Positions 27,461 to 40,100 of a DNA stretch of 64,000 nt are shown in pieces (the stretch's first letter is position 1; each line of letters opens with the position of its first letter). A program made the translations under genes and the position numbers. The DNA lies in NCBI RefSeq assembly GCF_901709675.1, contig NC_051089.1, forward strand, positions 554,476 through 618,475. Reading direction: 5' to 3'. The notes below the pieces were generated by a model. It did not search any database, had not been told where the DNA came from, and saw nothing but the letters and a program-made list of their open reading frames with translations. This DNA is from Syngnathus acus. Lineage: Eukaryota > Chordata > Actinopteri > Syngnathiformes > Syngnathidae.

Positions 27461-28452
27461 CTTTTTGAATTTAATACGACCCCCCCCTTCCCAGAAAGAG
27501 CCGTAATTTCACCAGGGAAAGAAACTTAATTTCACAAGAACAAAAGTGGATAATTACAAGAAGTCACAAGCTGTAATATTCTTCTATGTATTCTTTTTTT
27601 TTTTCTCTTCACTTGAATGTGCTCACACTGCAGCGCAAGGCCAACTGGCATCATCGACAACAACTTTTTCCATCCGCATTGTCACAAAAGAAGAAATGGA
27701 CTTGATCAACTTTGAGTGCTTCCAAAGCTGAGGAAAAGGACAAAAGTGATGACAAAGCCATAGCGAGCGTTCAGATGTGCCATACAAACACTTTTGGATT
27801 CCTGTGTGAAGCCTTTTTGCGTGCAGATGTGTGCGCGCCTGCCAGATCATTAGGCACACGCTTGAAAGTCGCCGGCAGCAGCTGAGCCCACGACTGAACC
27901 GCAGCCCGACCGACCGACCGCCCGAGCGAGCGAGCGAGATTCGTCTGCACTTTGGAGAACTCCGCCCACCCGTGCGACGCCGCCGCCACTTGACGCATCG
28001 ACGACATGAAGGCACAAACGCTTTCATGGCCGTTCATAAGGAACGAGACAAAAGCGAGTGCCGATGGACCACCCTGGTCCATCACACACACACACGCACA
28101 ATTCACTCCTCATCTCTGCTCTCATCTCGGTCCTTTCTTCTCCATCACCTGGTCTTTGTCAATCCTCATTTCCGTCAACTTCCTCCATCTATACCACTAA
28201 CTTTATTTTCATTGCCGTCTTCTTCATCAGCGTCATCACCATCATTTTCATCTTCATCCCCACTGTCTTCACCATATTTACTAATCATCATCATCCATAT
28301 TCACGTGATCTTCGTGACATCATCTTCATCACCGCTGGATTGATTTGTATTTTCATCGATCGGGTTATGTTGTTGGCAACAAATGACGTCGGACAATCCT
28401 GATTGGAAAATTTTCATTCACCCTCACGTCGCCTTCACAGCTCAAACCAAAA

Positions 28453-28455
<3 letters not shown>

Positions 28456-28520
<65 letters not shown>
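28456..28520. repeat. (GT)n microsatellite
   Basis: About 32 perfect GT units, the longest dinucleotide array in the window. Confidence 0.95.
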
Positions 28521-28521
<1 letters not shown>

Positions 28522-28606
28522 GAAAATTCTTTATTTACACGGGATAATCCCCTTGAGATGCAACATCTCGTTTCTGAGAGGTCCCTGACGAGTGGGTGCG
28601 TGTGTG
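28521..28606. repeat. Possible dispersed repeat flanked by (GT)n tracts
   Basis: A segment with TTTACACGGGATAATCCC, GAGATGCAACATCTCG and a GAGAGGTCCCTGACGAG end lies between two GT microsatellites. GAGATGCAACATCTC is itself a perfect short hairpin. The make-up is typical of an old transposon remnant, but the family is not identified. Confidence 0.3.
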
Positions 28607-28980
28607 TGTGTGTGTGTCAATAATGTTTAGAGGAAGAGGATGTTTGGTCTACGCTGCTGGCGTCTAAAAATAAAATGTAAGCGTTCACTTCCACGAGGTG
28701 AAAGGACGGCCGCATGCAAACACTGGCAGACGAGGTCTGGGGGACGAGGTCCGGTGGTGGTGAGGGGGGGTGGGGGTGTTTGGGGGTGAAGCGTCCAAAT
28801 AAAAATCTATTGAGCGTAACAATGGTGTTATAAAAACTTACAGAGGTCGTTGAACAATATGCGAGGAAGAGACGGCGTAAATACATCTGGGAACGATGGC
28901 TTTGGCTCGCCATCAAAGTGCTGGCCGCCTCTCAGCATTGTCTTTATGTTCACACCATTGTTTTGCACACGCGCGCTCGC

Positions 28981-28987
28981 ACACACG

Positions 28988-29023
<36 letters not shown>
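28981..29023. repeat. (CA)n microsatellite
   Basis: CA units with a few CG interruptions at the start; CACA-rich sequence continues loosely to 29200. Confidence 0.9.
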
Positions 29024-29024
<1 letters not shown>

Positions 29025-30180
29025 CAGACATATAAAGAAGTAATGCACACACGCAGTTGCTGCACTTTAACAATGTATGAGCAAAGACACAAAAACACAC
29101 ACACACAAGCAGGCAAACGCACAAATCGACACGCACGTATTACGTGTATTAACACACACGCATGCATGCATGCACACATCCATAGAAACACATATGCATA
29201 AACATGCACTCAGAAACTACCTCAGTACTACGACTACTACTCTTATTATTATTATTATATACCCGTTAAAATGGTGGAATGCATGCAAGAGTCACAGCAA
29301 AATTGCAAAACAAAACCTACTAATCTCAATTAATCATTACATAATAATAATAATGAAGCACTCTACATGGCGGGGGGCGGGGGCGACCACGCGGCAATAA
29401 AAGTGCAGATTTATGACAAATATTTCCCGCCGCTTCCAAATTAATTATTGATCCATCAAAAAAAATGCCGAGCAGCAATATCAGCACCATCGCGCGCGTC
29501 CAATCACTTTTAGCGCCACTATTCATTACGCACGTATTGACAGCTAGCATCGAAGAACACACTGCCACTGCCGTCCGTGGTGGGAAGCCAGTCTGTCTTT
29601 TATTTAGAACGTGTGGCCAGGATGCGCTTCCGACAGAGAGGATCATAAAGCATCAACGCCGTGGGACGCGCGTGAAGCCGAGTCGCTCGGACGACGACGC
29701 AAACAAAGCACCTGCGCACCAGGCCCGTCAATTCTTTTGCTAATTTACTAGCCACAATAACACACTAGCATGCACTCGTGACATCACGCGTGGGCAAATA
29801 TGCGCGTGTGCACTTCACACAAACATTTCGGAGTTCAAACTAAATTTGTTGAGGGGAAAAAAAATGTTGACGCATTGTCGCCCCGTGGACAAGTGCGGAA
29901 GTGCCGGAGGCCGACTGGAAAAAGTTGAAAAGGTCATGGCGGGGAAAATGACACCTTGGGCGTCTTTTGAGATATTCACAGACAGCTTTTGGGGCGTTGT
30001 CAATTGGAGGCGGTAAATATTTGCTGCCGGTCGGACGGGGAAAATTCAAAGTATCGCCGGGACGCTTTTTCGAATACAAAACCACGCGCGGCGAGGTGGA
30101 GAAATAATTGCTAATTAGCACATTTAGCTAAATGATTAGAATGAGCGAGTGCTCATGGCCCAAATCACACAGACGAGACC

Positions 30181-30211
<31 letters not shown>

Positions 30212-31144
30212 CATTGCATTCCCAACAAGCAAATCCTTTCCAGGGTGGAGCAAGGTCCAAGCATGATTGACAGCTGGACGCAACACAATAGGGACAACCC
30301 GACTAAATCGCAGGGGAAGAAATTCTTCGTTCATCGATCGTGCCTAAAGTTGTTGTCATGTAAAACTTTGGAAGGGGGGGGCACGTTTTGTTTTAGAATA
30401 TGCGTTTTGGGAGAGAAAGTCGATCGTCGGACTTGTACGAAGCTGCCACGTCATTGTTTGCGATTGGACGATGGAGGATGTGGAGGCGGAACCTGTGGCT
30501 ACATCCGTCTATGATGATGAATCGACGTGGCACGGATTCATCCTGGAGTCCGTGCCAAGAATGTTCAGGAGTTCACCTTTTCGGCTTATGCAACTCCAAT
30601 TGTTTCTAATGAGGGCTTCCACTCTAAAAGGCTTTTTCACCCAGATCTCCATTTTTGCCCTCAACTACACAACCAGGCAGCACTTGTTTCCTGAAAATGT
30701 ACAAGCAACTACAACTCTGATTTTACACACAGACAAAGACAGACAGACAGACGGAAGGAGCGTGAAAGAGTCAGCTGAGTTCAGCCAAGATGCAAAGTTG
30801 CTTTTTGGACTTGATCACACACCCTCTGGCTGCGCGAGGCCCTTCGGACTCCCCCTCCCGGGAACTCCAAACTTGTTTGGAAGCCCGCTGCTAACCTGCC
30901 GGCCTGCCTTCATTTAACCTCGCCGCCGCGTGCTTGCGTGTGCGTGAGCGAGCGAACGAGCGAGCGAGCGTGAGGACCACAAGCGCGGAAGGGAAGACAA
31001 AGAGGAGTTGAGTGAATGGAATAGAAAGGTGGAAATGGTGTTGGAGGAAGAGGGCTCACGTGAATGGAGGGAACATGAATGAATGAATGCATGAGAACAG
31101 AAATATTTAATATTATTTTATTTTTTTTATGAATATTATTAATG

Positions 31145-31257
31145 ATAATATGATATACTCTCGGAATATCTGTATATGTTTGTTATAATTATTATTGAAC
31201 TTCTTGTTCTATTTATTATTATGAAAATACTCTATGAATCTCTGTATAGGTTTGTAT
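31145..31257 (+). repeat. Short AT-rich tandem duplication
   Basis: ATACTCTCGGAATATCTGTATATGTTTGT and ATACTCTATGAATCTCTGTATAGGTTTGT recur about 70 bases apart with TATTATTAT between. It looks like a local duplication in AT-rich DNA. Confidence 0.6.
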
Positions 31258-32324
31258 CTAAGCGTGCGCTTGTGTACTTGCCAGCCGGCCGGCTCTGATC
31301 GGGCCCAAGCGTCGGCGGGTCAAGGAAAAAAGTCTAAATTTATTTGCATCGTTCGTCTTGACGCAACATCTGGACGTCTAATGACTTTGTCCTAACGACA
31401 CGTGTACGTCCAATCGGGAAGCACTCCATCACGCCCGGGCGACGCCCTACTTTCTCGACACGCGCCCGCACACACCGAGGTAAAGGCCCAACATGTCAGA
31501 TTTACTTTTGGCACTGGCTTGGCCAAAATGTTTTCCCGCTTAAGAAGAAGATTTAGCATGTAAACAAGAGAAAATGTATCATGGTCACGGTTTGGCCTCG
31601 GCGGAGGGAGGTCAACGCTCCACTTCAGCGCAAAAAGGAAAGCCGCTCTTCCACAAAGTCGTGTATTTTGTAACAGCAAAGTTTTTATTGCCTGGCAAGC
31701 GTTTTGAATCGAGCCGAGTCAACAATTTAAGCCGCTGCTCAAACAATAAACTCATCAATACAGCAATAAAAATAAGAAAATAAATTACAATGCAACTCAA
31801 CGGAGGAACTACTTCACTGCAATCAATTATGCTAAACTATTTTCTTTTTTTTGCAATCAATGATGCAAAAGAATGCAAAGTCTCTTGCTCTTTTTGAACA
31901 CTCAATATCTTGTGTTCTAAAAAAAAAAATGATTGAATGACCCATTAACTATATTGAATTGAAATCACATAAGAGCTTTAATTACTATTTTCATTATTAT
32001 CTTCTTGAGTTTTCAATCAGTTTTGGTTTTATTTTTTTTATTTTAAGAAATAATTATTACGCATGCACAGGAAGTCCTTGGAGCGAACCACATTGTAGTT
32101 TTTATTTGGCAAATTCAGATCAATAATGACGACCTCAATCAATCGGCTATTTAGGACATTACAATCGATCGCGATTTAAATACACAATCGGGGGGAATCA
32201 TAACTTGACCCAAACCCCCCCCCCCCCCCCATATTTTATTGCAACCACTCCTGCAAAATGACAAAACTACAAATGAGTTGTGTGTCCGAATGTGGAAGTC
32301 TTTTTTTCCATCACCTCATCAAAA

Positions 32325-32329
<5 letters not shown>

Positions 32330-32364
<35 letters not shown>
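32330..32364. repeat. (CA)n microsatellite
   Basis: About 17 CA units. Confidence 0.9.
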
Positions 32365-32366
<2 letters not shown>

Positions 32367-33084
32367 GTTCATGTGCATCAGTCCAAATGTGAGCGCCTCC
32401 ATCTCACCATCTTTGTCTCCCCCCCTCACCCGCTATCTCTCGGTACGTCCAATCACACGGCAGTCAGTCCCTCTCAATAAAACAAATTAACTGATTAGAC
32501 GTTTTAATCTCACTTGTCTTTGACCTTGTCGAATATATTAGTGTCGGGGAGCGCGCGGCGGGCAGGCAGGCAGCTGCTTTGCTTCAACCCAACTTTTTTT
32601 ATTTTTTTTTTTTATTATGGTTTTAAATAGACACAGATGGGGCCAGCTAACAGGTTGAGGAGGGTTGAAAGACAGCTGGGAAAACTTTGGTGCGCCATTA
32701 GAGTCGGACAATGAATGGACACATATTATTAATTATTAAATATATATTTTTTTAATTTACTTGTAACAAATGTCATTATATGGTATTATATAGATATGAA
32801 TATATAGATGATATAATTATGTTGCATGCACTTATTCATCCTTCGACTTTGTAGCACGAAAGCCCAGCCAGCGGAAATGATTGAAAAAAGCCCCAAGCAT
32901 TAAATTTGTCTGACAAGTAGCACTTAAGCTGGGGGAGACGGTTTCCATGGCGACAGCCAGCCCTTAAGTCATATACAATCATGACCTATAGTTGCATTTT
33001 CTCTTGATTGCGCAAAGGTCAAGTCTGGACAGCCTCATGAGTCAGTCAACTCGTTCACGCCTACATGATCACCAAAGACTTTCC

Positions 33085-33180
33085 GGGTACGGGCTGAACG
33101 ACGGAACCCGGATCGGAACCCCGACCTCGGCGAGAGCCGCGAGGCCGTCGGGCTAAGCGCTCAACACCGACCGGGCCAGC
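33085..33180 (-). mobile_element. tRNA-derived SINE fragment
   Basis: Read on the minus strand, GGCCCGGTCGGTGTTGAGCG resembles a pol III A box and GGGGTTCCGATCCGG a B box (consensus GGTTCGANNCC), spaced roughly as in a tRNA. The segment is much richer in GC than its AT-rich flanks. It does not fold into a proper cloverleaf by eye (no clear anticodon arm), so it looks like a SINE head rather than a working tRNA gene. Confidence 0.55.
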
Positions 33181-33848
33181 GAAAGAGTCAAGACCGTGGA
33201 TTCCAAAAACTTCTCGAAGACTATTTCCTGCCAAATGTGAAGCTGAAAATGTATTACATTCGAAAAAAGGGCAACTTTTGCAAATATTTTGGATCTTTCA
33301 TTGTTTGTTTATTTGTCTGGGCTGGCTCCTTTTGCCATTCTCTGCTTTGGTTTCTCTTCCCCAGCATGTAGCAAAAGGCCTCAATGTGAGCTAATAGCAC
33401 CTCCTGCTGCTGATAAGACAGTACTGCTAATTGTACTAGCATGAATATAGTCATTGTGGCCATGGGGGTATTTTTTTCAGCCCAATTGGTTGCATTTTTG
33501 ATGCTGTAAAGTGCACATTGGTTATTTTTGTCCCTAACTCTCGTCGTTGGCAAAATGCAATATTTTGGGATGCATGGAAATGCTCTGGCAAGCATTCAGG
33601 CAAGCGGTAGCGGTGCTTAGTGGATGGATGGACGGACGGACGGATAAACGAAGGAAGGAGAAAAGGCGCTTTTCCAAAGCGTGCGTTTGTTCGGCGGGCC
33701 TGAGTGTTGTCTAATAATAGAGCTTGTCCATTGCGCCTTCATCAGAGCGTTGACAATGAGCCACCTCGCGTATCAGCCCCCTCTAAACGTCCCCATTAGA
33801 GGGCAGCTCAAATCAAGTGGATAAGTGAGGCCCTGGGCGGCGCAACAT

Positions 33849-33902
33849 GGGAGGGAGGGAGGGAGGGAGGGAGGGAGGGAGGGAGGGAGGGAGGGAGGGA
33901 GG
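33849..33902. repeat. (GGGA)n microsatellite
   Basis: About 13 GGGA units. The G-rich strand has many closely spaced GGG runs and could form G-quadruplex structure. Confidence 0.95.
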
Positions 33903-34019
33903 AAAGGAATACAAGAAAGGAAGGAAGGAATCAATCAGACCCAAGCAAAGAATGAAAAAGAGGCGAGATCACCTATAGAACATGGTTGATCTCATTGCCA
34001 TGTTCCATCCCAAGTCCAT

Positions 34020-34265
34020 CATGATGATACCATATAACCATCAAGGATAGCCATAGCCTAGGTGCTATAATCCATATTTTGTCCAACCCCTAATCCATAC
34101 CAACAACACGTCTGCATTTGGTCCCACCCTAATCGATAGCCGTAGTTTAACAGTACCACTCCTAATCCATATGAAATGTCCATACTTTAGTCCACCCCGA
34201 ACTGATAGCGCCGGAAATGCCGTTTGGGTCAATATCAACAATTTGTCCCACCCCTAATCGATTGT
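34020..34265 (+). repeat. Degenerate tandem repeat around TTTGTCCCACCCCTAATCGAT
   Basis: Four to five diverged units of roughly 50-60 bp recur, each with a word such as GTCCAACCCCTAATCCAT, GTCCCACCCTAATCGATAG, AGTCCACCCCGAACTGATAG or GTCCCACCCCTAATCGATTG. The spacing is irregular. No gene overlaps it. Confidence 0.65.
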
Positions 34266-36360
34266 GAAGGCTTGAAGACACGTGCGCGCGCACACACAAC
34301 ACGCACGTAGACTTGATGAGAGACTTTGTCAAAGTTGAACTTGATCCTTTTGTCTTTGTGAGAATATCAAATATTCATCGGGCATAATCATGAGCGGGGA
34401 ATAAAGTGGATTGAATTATTAATAGCGTGTGTATTCAAGGCATCGCTTGTAAATATTCCCTGACACTTGCCACTCTGAGGAAGACGAACAAGACCGGCCC
34501 CAACGTGACGAACTGCTGAACATCCAAGCAAGCGAGTACTCCTAACCTACATTTCACACAACAAGCTGTTCCGTTCATATGTTGCATTCTTCTTCTATTT
34601 TAAGAACTCACGTTTCCACCTCACGTTCAAATTTTAGCAGTAAATTATCGCTAGCAGGTTCAAGGATGTTGATGAACGAGTCTCAAATCACACCTTTAAA
34701 ATAGCCAACATTACAGTGTGCTTTCCAGGAAGGCTGATCAATAAGCAGCCCTGACGACGGCCGGATCCATATTTACATAAAAGGGAAGGAGGAGGACGAG
34801 GAGGAGGGGCATCATCCCCCTCAAGTCACATGTCAACAGACGCCATGGCGGAATAGACAGACAAACTAAAGCGGCGAGGCTTAGGTCTTTAGCATTGTTA
34901 GCATGCCTCGCTCACATTTATCACGACGATGCTTAAACGGCAGACGGGATGCATTCAAGTGTTGATGCCATGTCATGCAATGTAGAATATTATTGATTGG
35001 GGGCACAGCGCTTGGCCATCCTTACAAATAGATGTGCGTGTGTGTGTGTGTGTGTTGAGAAGGATGCGGATTATCTGACAGGCAGGCGATGATCCAAGAC
35101 ATCATTAAGCACGTCGCTCAATTGCCATCCCAGCGCCATGGCAACAGGCTGAATGAGGAAAGCACATCAAAACAATAAGAGGCAGGCAGGGGTGACTGGG
35201 GAGGGGGGGGGGGGGGGTGCATCAATCGCCACTGATTGATGACATTCAATGGGAAGGCGTGTGTGTTATTTGCTTTCGATGGCGCTACGTACGGCTTCCG
35301 TCACAAGAACAATACATGTCCATGAGAGGAAAGGCAGAACCTTTTGTTTTTAGGAACCCTGGCCAGTGACTACCATTGGCAAAGCCACGCCGTGCAGTGA
35401 GATGAGGGTCCAACACGCGTCCGCAAGCCGCCCGCCGCCGAGCAATCTTGTCAGCAAATGGGCCGTCAGCACCTCGAGGCCAAGGCGGCCCGACCCGGCC
35501 CGGCAGCGTGACTTAAGCGCTCTCCGCCGTGTCAATAAGGATTACACCAGACGCTCTTTTATCTCCACAAACACGCTGGATGGCCCCCTCGCTTCCTTTC
35601 CACGTCTGTCTGTCTGTCTGTTTGTCTGTCTGCCAACTGCTGGCTAAATGATAAATAAGAATTTCAGAAATGCATCACAATGCCAAAAGATCCAATCTGC
35701 TCATTTCTGCCGGAGCTAAGCAAGGCAAATCTTTGGCTGTCAAAACACACGCTGCACCTTTTGTTACCACCTTTAAGCACAAGGCACGCAAAGTGCATGC
35801 AAAGCGGCGCACAAAAAGAGAAACACAATTGCATCCTCATAAAGACGAGCGGCAAAGAATAAGAAAGACTTGGTGGAAAGGCACTGTCAGCAGCTTCCTA
35901 TCACGCCGCATCATCCAAAACAAGCCACAAAAATGCAAATGTAGAGAAGGAAGAACATTTGGGGGTGAGAACTTCATATTTTGTCAAGACGACACAAAGG
36001 TAAATAAATAAAATATATATTTTAATTGAATTTATTTAAATTTTAATCAAAAATATATGTAAAAATTGTATTCTATTTTTTTTTATTCTACAGCTCATAA
36101 TTGACATTTTAAAATGTCGTCTTTGCTGTCTGCAATGCATTGAAGGGCCACAAGAGGGAGACAGAGTTGATCCTCGGCAGACAACCACCAAGGGTTCGCC
36201 CCAATATAGGAGGACATTTTTGTATTGAAGGCTTCTTTTAATCAAAAGTCATATTTGAGATTGAAGTTGTGAACATTAGACTCAAACTGTAAAATGTAAT
36301 CTTGCGAGAATAAAGTCACATACAGATGAAAAGCTGGCCTAAGAGTCGTATTTTCACTTA

Positions 36361-36447
36361 TACATACACTACCGCCCAAAAGTTTGCGATTTTATTTCAA
36401 AAATAATTTCTAAGTGACCCCAACCTTTTGAACGGCATTGTACATAC
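36361..36447. mobile_element. Tiny palindromic Tc1/mariner-like MITE
   Basis: The left end TACACTACCGCCCAAAAG (after TACA) and the right end, read in reverse complement, GTACAATGCCGTTCAAAAG followed by GTTGGGGTCACTT are diverged versions of the inverted terminal repeat of Tc1-like transposons common in fish. Only about 30 bases separate the two arms, so this is a non-autonomous, almost pure terminal-repeat palindrome. It lies about 0.7 kb past the ccne1 stop codon. Family assignment is from memory of the terminal sequence. Confidence 0.65.
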
Positions 36448-36553
36448 TTGAGTCCTATGTTTTGATCAGAATCTAGAAAGACTTTGTGGCATTAGGCCAT
36501 ATTTGGGAGTCTTTCCCAAAATGTGACACCAGACAATCATGCTGAGAAACATC

Positions 36554-36559
36554 TTTAAT
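36554..36559 (-). terminator. Possible polyadenylation signal (ATTAAA) of ccne1
   Basis: Read on the minus strand this is ATTAAA, about 590 bases past the ccne1 stop. A canonical AATAAA also occurs on the minus strand at 36391-36396, inside a MITE. Either could end the transcript; the choice is a guess. Confidence 0.25.
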
Positions 36560-37146
36560 GAAAAATACATAGCAGCACTTCATTTAACAAAAAAAAGTAA
36601 AAGTCACACCAACATTTTTGGGTGGTGGTTAGATTGAGGGTGGGGAAGCTAAAAGTTCACGTTAAATACTCGAGTCACTAACACTAAGGTTGTCGATATT
36701 GACGTTTCCCAACAAACCGCCACGCTGTCGCACTTCCAGTCTCTTGTTGACCCAAACACCCCAAAGCCCAGCCCAACATCCAACTTTTTGAGAGTAGCCT
36801 GGTTGCGCTTCTGAAGCTCAACCGGCTTGGCCCTTTTGCTAGCCAAGTGAATGCTCAGTCTCATAAAATCAGCATCACACATGCATACCTACATACACAC
36901 ACACTCACTCACACACACACACGCATAATGCAAAGCCCGGCTGTGTAGCAGCACGGAGTCTCCTGACTCCAGGATCAGTCCGTGGGCGCCCCCTCGCCTT
37001 TTTCTTCTCCATTAAGACACTTGAGTTCAATAAAAGACGTCCTGTGACTGGCACTTGAAGATGAAAAACCCACAAAAAATCCACCCCCTGACAAATTGGC
37101 GGCCCGTCGCAAAAACCTTCCTTAAAAAAAAAAAAAAACGCTGACT

Positions 37147-40100
37147 CTACGGGGCCAGCGTGCACTGGGCCTCGCGCATCCTGGGTGGCACTTGCAGTGT
37201 GGCGGCAGACGCGTTGGGATTCTGGTCCGTCTTCTCGCTGCTGAGTGGCGGCGTGAGGACGCCGGACGGTACGTGGCAGCCGCCGCGGTGACGCTCCATG
37301 TCGGCGTCCTGGTAGGACGACGCCTTTTCCTGAGCCGCAACAGGACACGGGGCGCGTCAACGGAGGCACCACTCGCACGTGGGGCGGAAACCAAGTCTTG
37401 CGCATCGTCCTAATGCCGTTTTATTATTTTTTTTATTCGATTGTATTGCGGTTTTATGTTTTAAATACAACTTTGGATAAGATGCATGCACACACACAAA
37501 TGAGCCAGTGGTACGTGAGCTCCCTCTAGCGGTAAGAGAAAGAGTTTACACGTTCCAGTGGCATTAAGTTCATCAAGGTTTGAGACTCATTGGAAAAAAA
37601 ATGCATTTGGAATACGTTTTGGAGTTTTGAGAATAAAACAAACATTTCACTCAAACATAGATGGAAACATCAGAGGAGCTTGTGATTTTAGAAGTTTAGA
37701 ATGAATTATAGATAATTAATAAATGATAGAATAAAAATTATATAATAAATTCTAAAAATAATACGAAATAAATAAGACTAATAATAAATTATAGAATAAA
37801 AAACATTTTACTCATGCATATAATGAAACATCGGAAGAACTAGTCTAATTTTTTAAAGCTTCATACTATTTTTATTAGATTATTTTGCTGCTATTTTCAT
37901 TGATGGATTTTTAATGTAGTATTTGATTGTAACATTTTTATTCCATAAGATTAGACATGGACAATGCTGCAATGGTCACTATTGCTGCTGTTCACTGTCT
38001 TTTCTACAGTGTATGTTTCAACCATGCTGACTGAGTGTTTTCACATGTGTACACAAAGTATGCATAGCATGCGGTGTTTTTATGCTTTTCATTGCTCACT
38101 GCTCATATATGCAAAATTAAAAAACATGAATATAATACATCAGTACTTATTTGAAAAGCAACTGCTTCCGTATGTGCCCTTCTTAATGGCCCATAATGAA
38201 GTGCTGATTATCATTTCATAATAATCGACTATAGATGCATGGCTATTATTGTTCCGTTCACACCGTTTTCCGCAAGTGGAGAGGGACTTACCAACCACGT
38301 CAGGTAGGGTGCGTACGTCTGTATATTGTGCATGTCCTCCGCAGCCACGGCGGCAAAAGTTTTCATGGGCGAGCCGCCGGATTCCCGCAGCGCCATGGCG
38401 AACGGCACCATCCACCGTACGCACTCCTCCAGCTCCGCCCTCTTTAATGCTACACAGACAAAATGGCAGCGGTTAGCAAGCTAGCGAGCGAGGGCAGGGA
38501 ATGAAAGTGAGGCTTCTTCAACGTACCAGATACGTTCTCCACCAGCTCCAGAGACGAAAAGTGGAAGAGGGCGGAGGCGGCCAGGATGCCGTTGGAGAAC
38601 TCCAGGCAGCGCATGTCGAGCATGCACACATCAAGAAGCTGCACACGAAAAAAACATACATACAACAAAAAAATCATGCATCCAAATTTGATACTTGGAC
38701 ATGGGCAGAAAAAGACTTTTTCAACTTTGGCTAGCTAAGGCTAACACTTACAGAACCTTCCAGTTCCTTCAACAACGTTCAGGCTTCAGCAAAGAAGGAA
38801 AAAAAAGGGGAACCACGTAACAATCTATTGGACTAACCTCGGCTATTTGAACAAAGGTGGCTTGAGGGTATTTGGGGATGAGCAGCTGGTCAGATTCTTT
38901 GAGGTAGGCCACTTGCATGTAGACGTTGAGCCAGGACACGGGCGTCTGCGGGCTCAGACTCCATTTTAGCTCCTGATGATGATGATGACCAAAAACACGT
39001 CAACATTGGCGGATCCGTGGCAAGATGGCTGCCCCGCCCCGCCTTGCCCACGGCGGCCTCCCTCCCTCCCTCCCTCACCTTCATGATGATGATCTCCATG
39101 CTGAGGATATCATCCTCGGTGCAAGCTTCGTCCGTCACGTAGGCAAACAGGTGCACTTTGGGAGGGTACATCTCCTGCCAAAGCAAAGGAATGGGTTGAC
39201 TGAGCCATCTCAACACAAGTTTGGCCGCGATAGGAGCGAGCGATGAAAAATGAGCGCGGCTGCGCTGGCGCCAAGCGAGAATATTGTAAGCACGGAAGAT
39301 GAAGCGGTGCGTACCTCGACTTTGGCTGCGATGAAGAGGCAGCTGATGCCGATGAGCTGCAGCGTGGACTTGAAGACGTTGCTCTGCGTGGCCATGAAAC
39401 GGTCAAAGTAGTCCTGAGCCAGGTGGTACGTCTCGCGGTGGAGCTTGTACACCTCGCTCACCTGAACAGCCCAAAAGGTGCTTGAGCGCAATGAACCAAA
39501 GCGCAGTTTATGCTAATTTCCGTTAGCGAGACAACCGCGTTTCACGATACATGTTAGCAACAAGCTAGCCAAAATGTACTTTTGGGGTTGGTGTCACAAA
39601 TTTTAGAGTCAACGACAATTAACTTAAGGATGGCGTGCTCACACTCTTTTAGTTCTCCCAAGGGCTGTTATGTGATAGTTTCCTATTTCTTAGCAGTACG
39701 CAAGTGAAAACCTAAAAAAAGCGTCACCTCCATGAGCCAGTCGAGAAGAACGGCTCTCATCTTGGGCTGAAGGTGAGGATGTTTGGCCATCATGTTGACG
39801 TTGCGCGTGTACGTCTTATCTTTGGCCAGCATGTTGTTCCACACGACGTCCTTACTCGCCCAGCTAATGCAAAAGTGTGGGACAACATACACGTCAGGAC
39901 CACTCGCAGTCATAGAGGTACTCCATCCATCCATCCATCCATCCATCCATCCATCCATCCATCCATCTTGCATACTGACCAGAGCGCAGGCAGGGGCGCA
40001 CAATGGACGGGCGTAGCGCAGACGTTCGTCAAGTTGTAGTGCGGGAAGCCGACGTTGATCAACGTGATCTGCTGCTGGTGTTGGTCCTCGCGCGCCAGCG

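Larger units (their letters stand above)
18176..33084. other. Gene-poor interval
   Basis: No supportable exon. It contains GT/CA arrays (22417, 28456, 28981, 30181, 32330), repeat tails (27405, 28521), a short AT-rich duplication (31145) and AT-rich stretches at 21,000-21,400 and 26,300-27,500. A 143-codon open frame at 24345-24776 has no recognised domain and is not called as a gene. Confidence 0.65.
33181..37146. other. Region downstream of ccne1 (3' side), no further gene seen
   Basis: It holds the GGGA array (33849), the degenerate repeat at 34020, a poly-G run near 35202, and the Tc1-like MITE (36361). The part nearest 37,146 is presumably the ccne1 3' untranslated region, with its end uncertain. 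Confidence 0.6.

Noticed and set aside
27831-28343. 170-codon plus-strand open frame
   Set aside because: Serine/histidine-rich second half from TCATC-type repeats; no family resemblance.
28981-29200. CRISPR-like or repetitive coding array of CACA-rich sequence
   Set aside because: It is a decayed CA microsatellite with no repeat-spacer layout, and the genome is animal.
33085-33180. A working tRNA gene
   Set aside because: A and B box-like words are present, but acceptor and anticodon stems do not pair convincingly, so a SINE head is a better reading.
36649-36882. 77-codon minus-strand open frame downstream of ccne1
   Set aside because: No domain, no conservation that I can recognise; probably in the ccne1 3' UTR.
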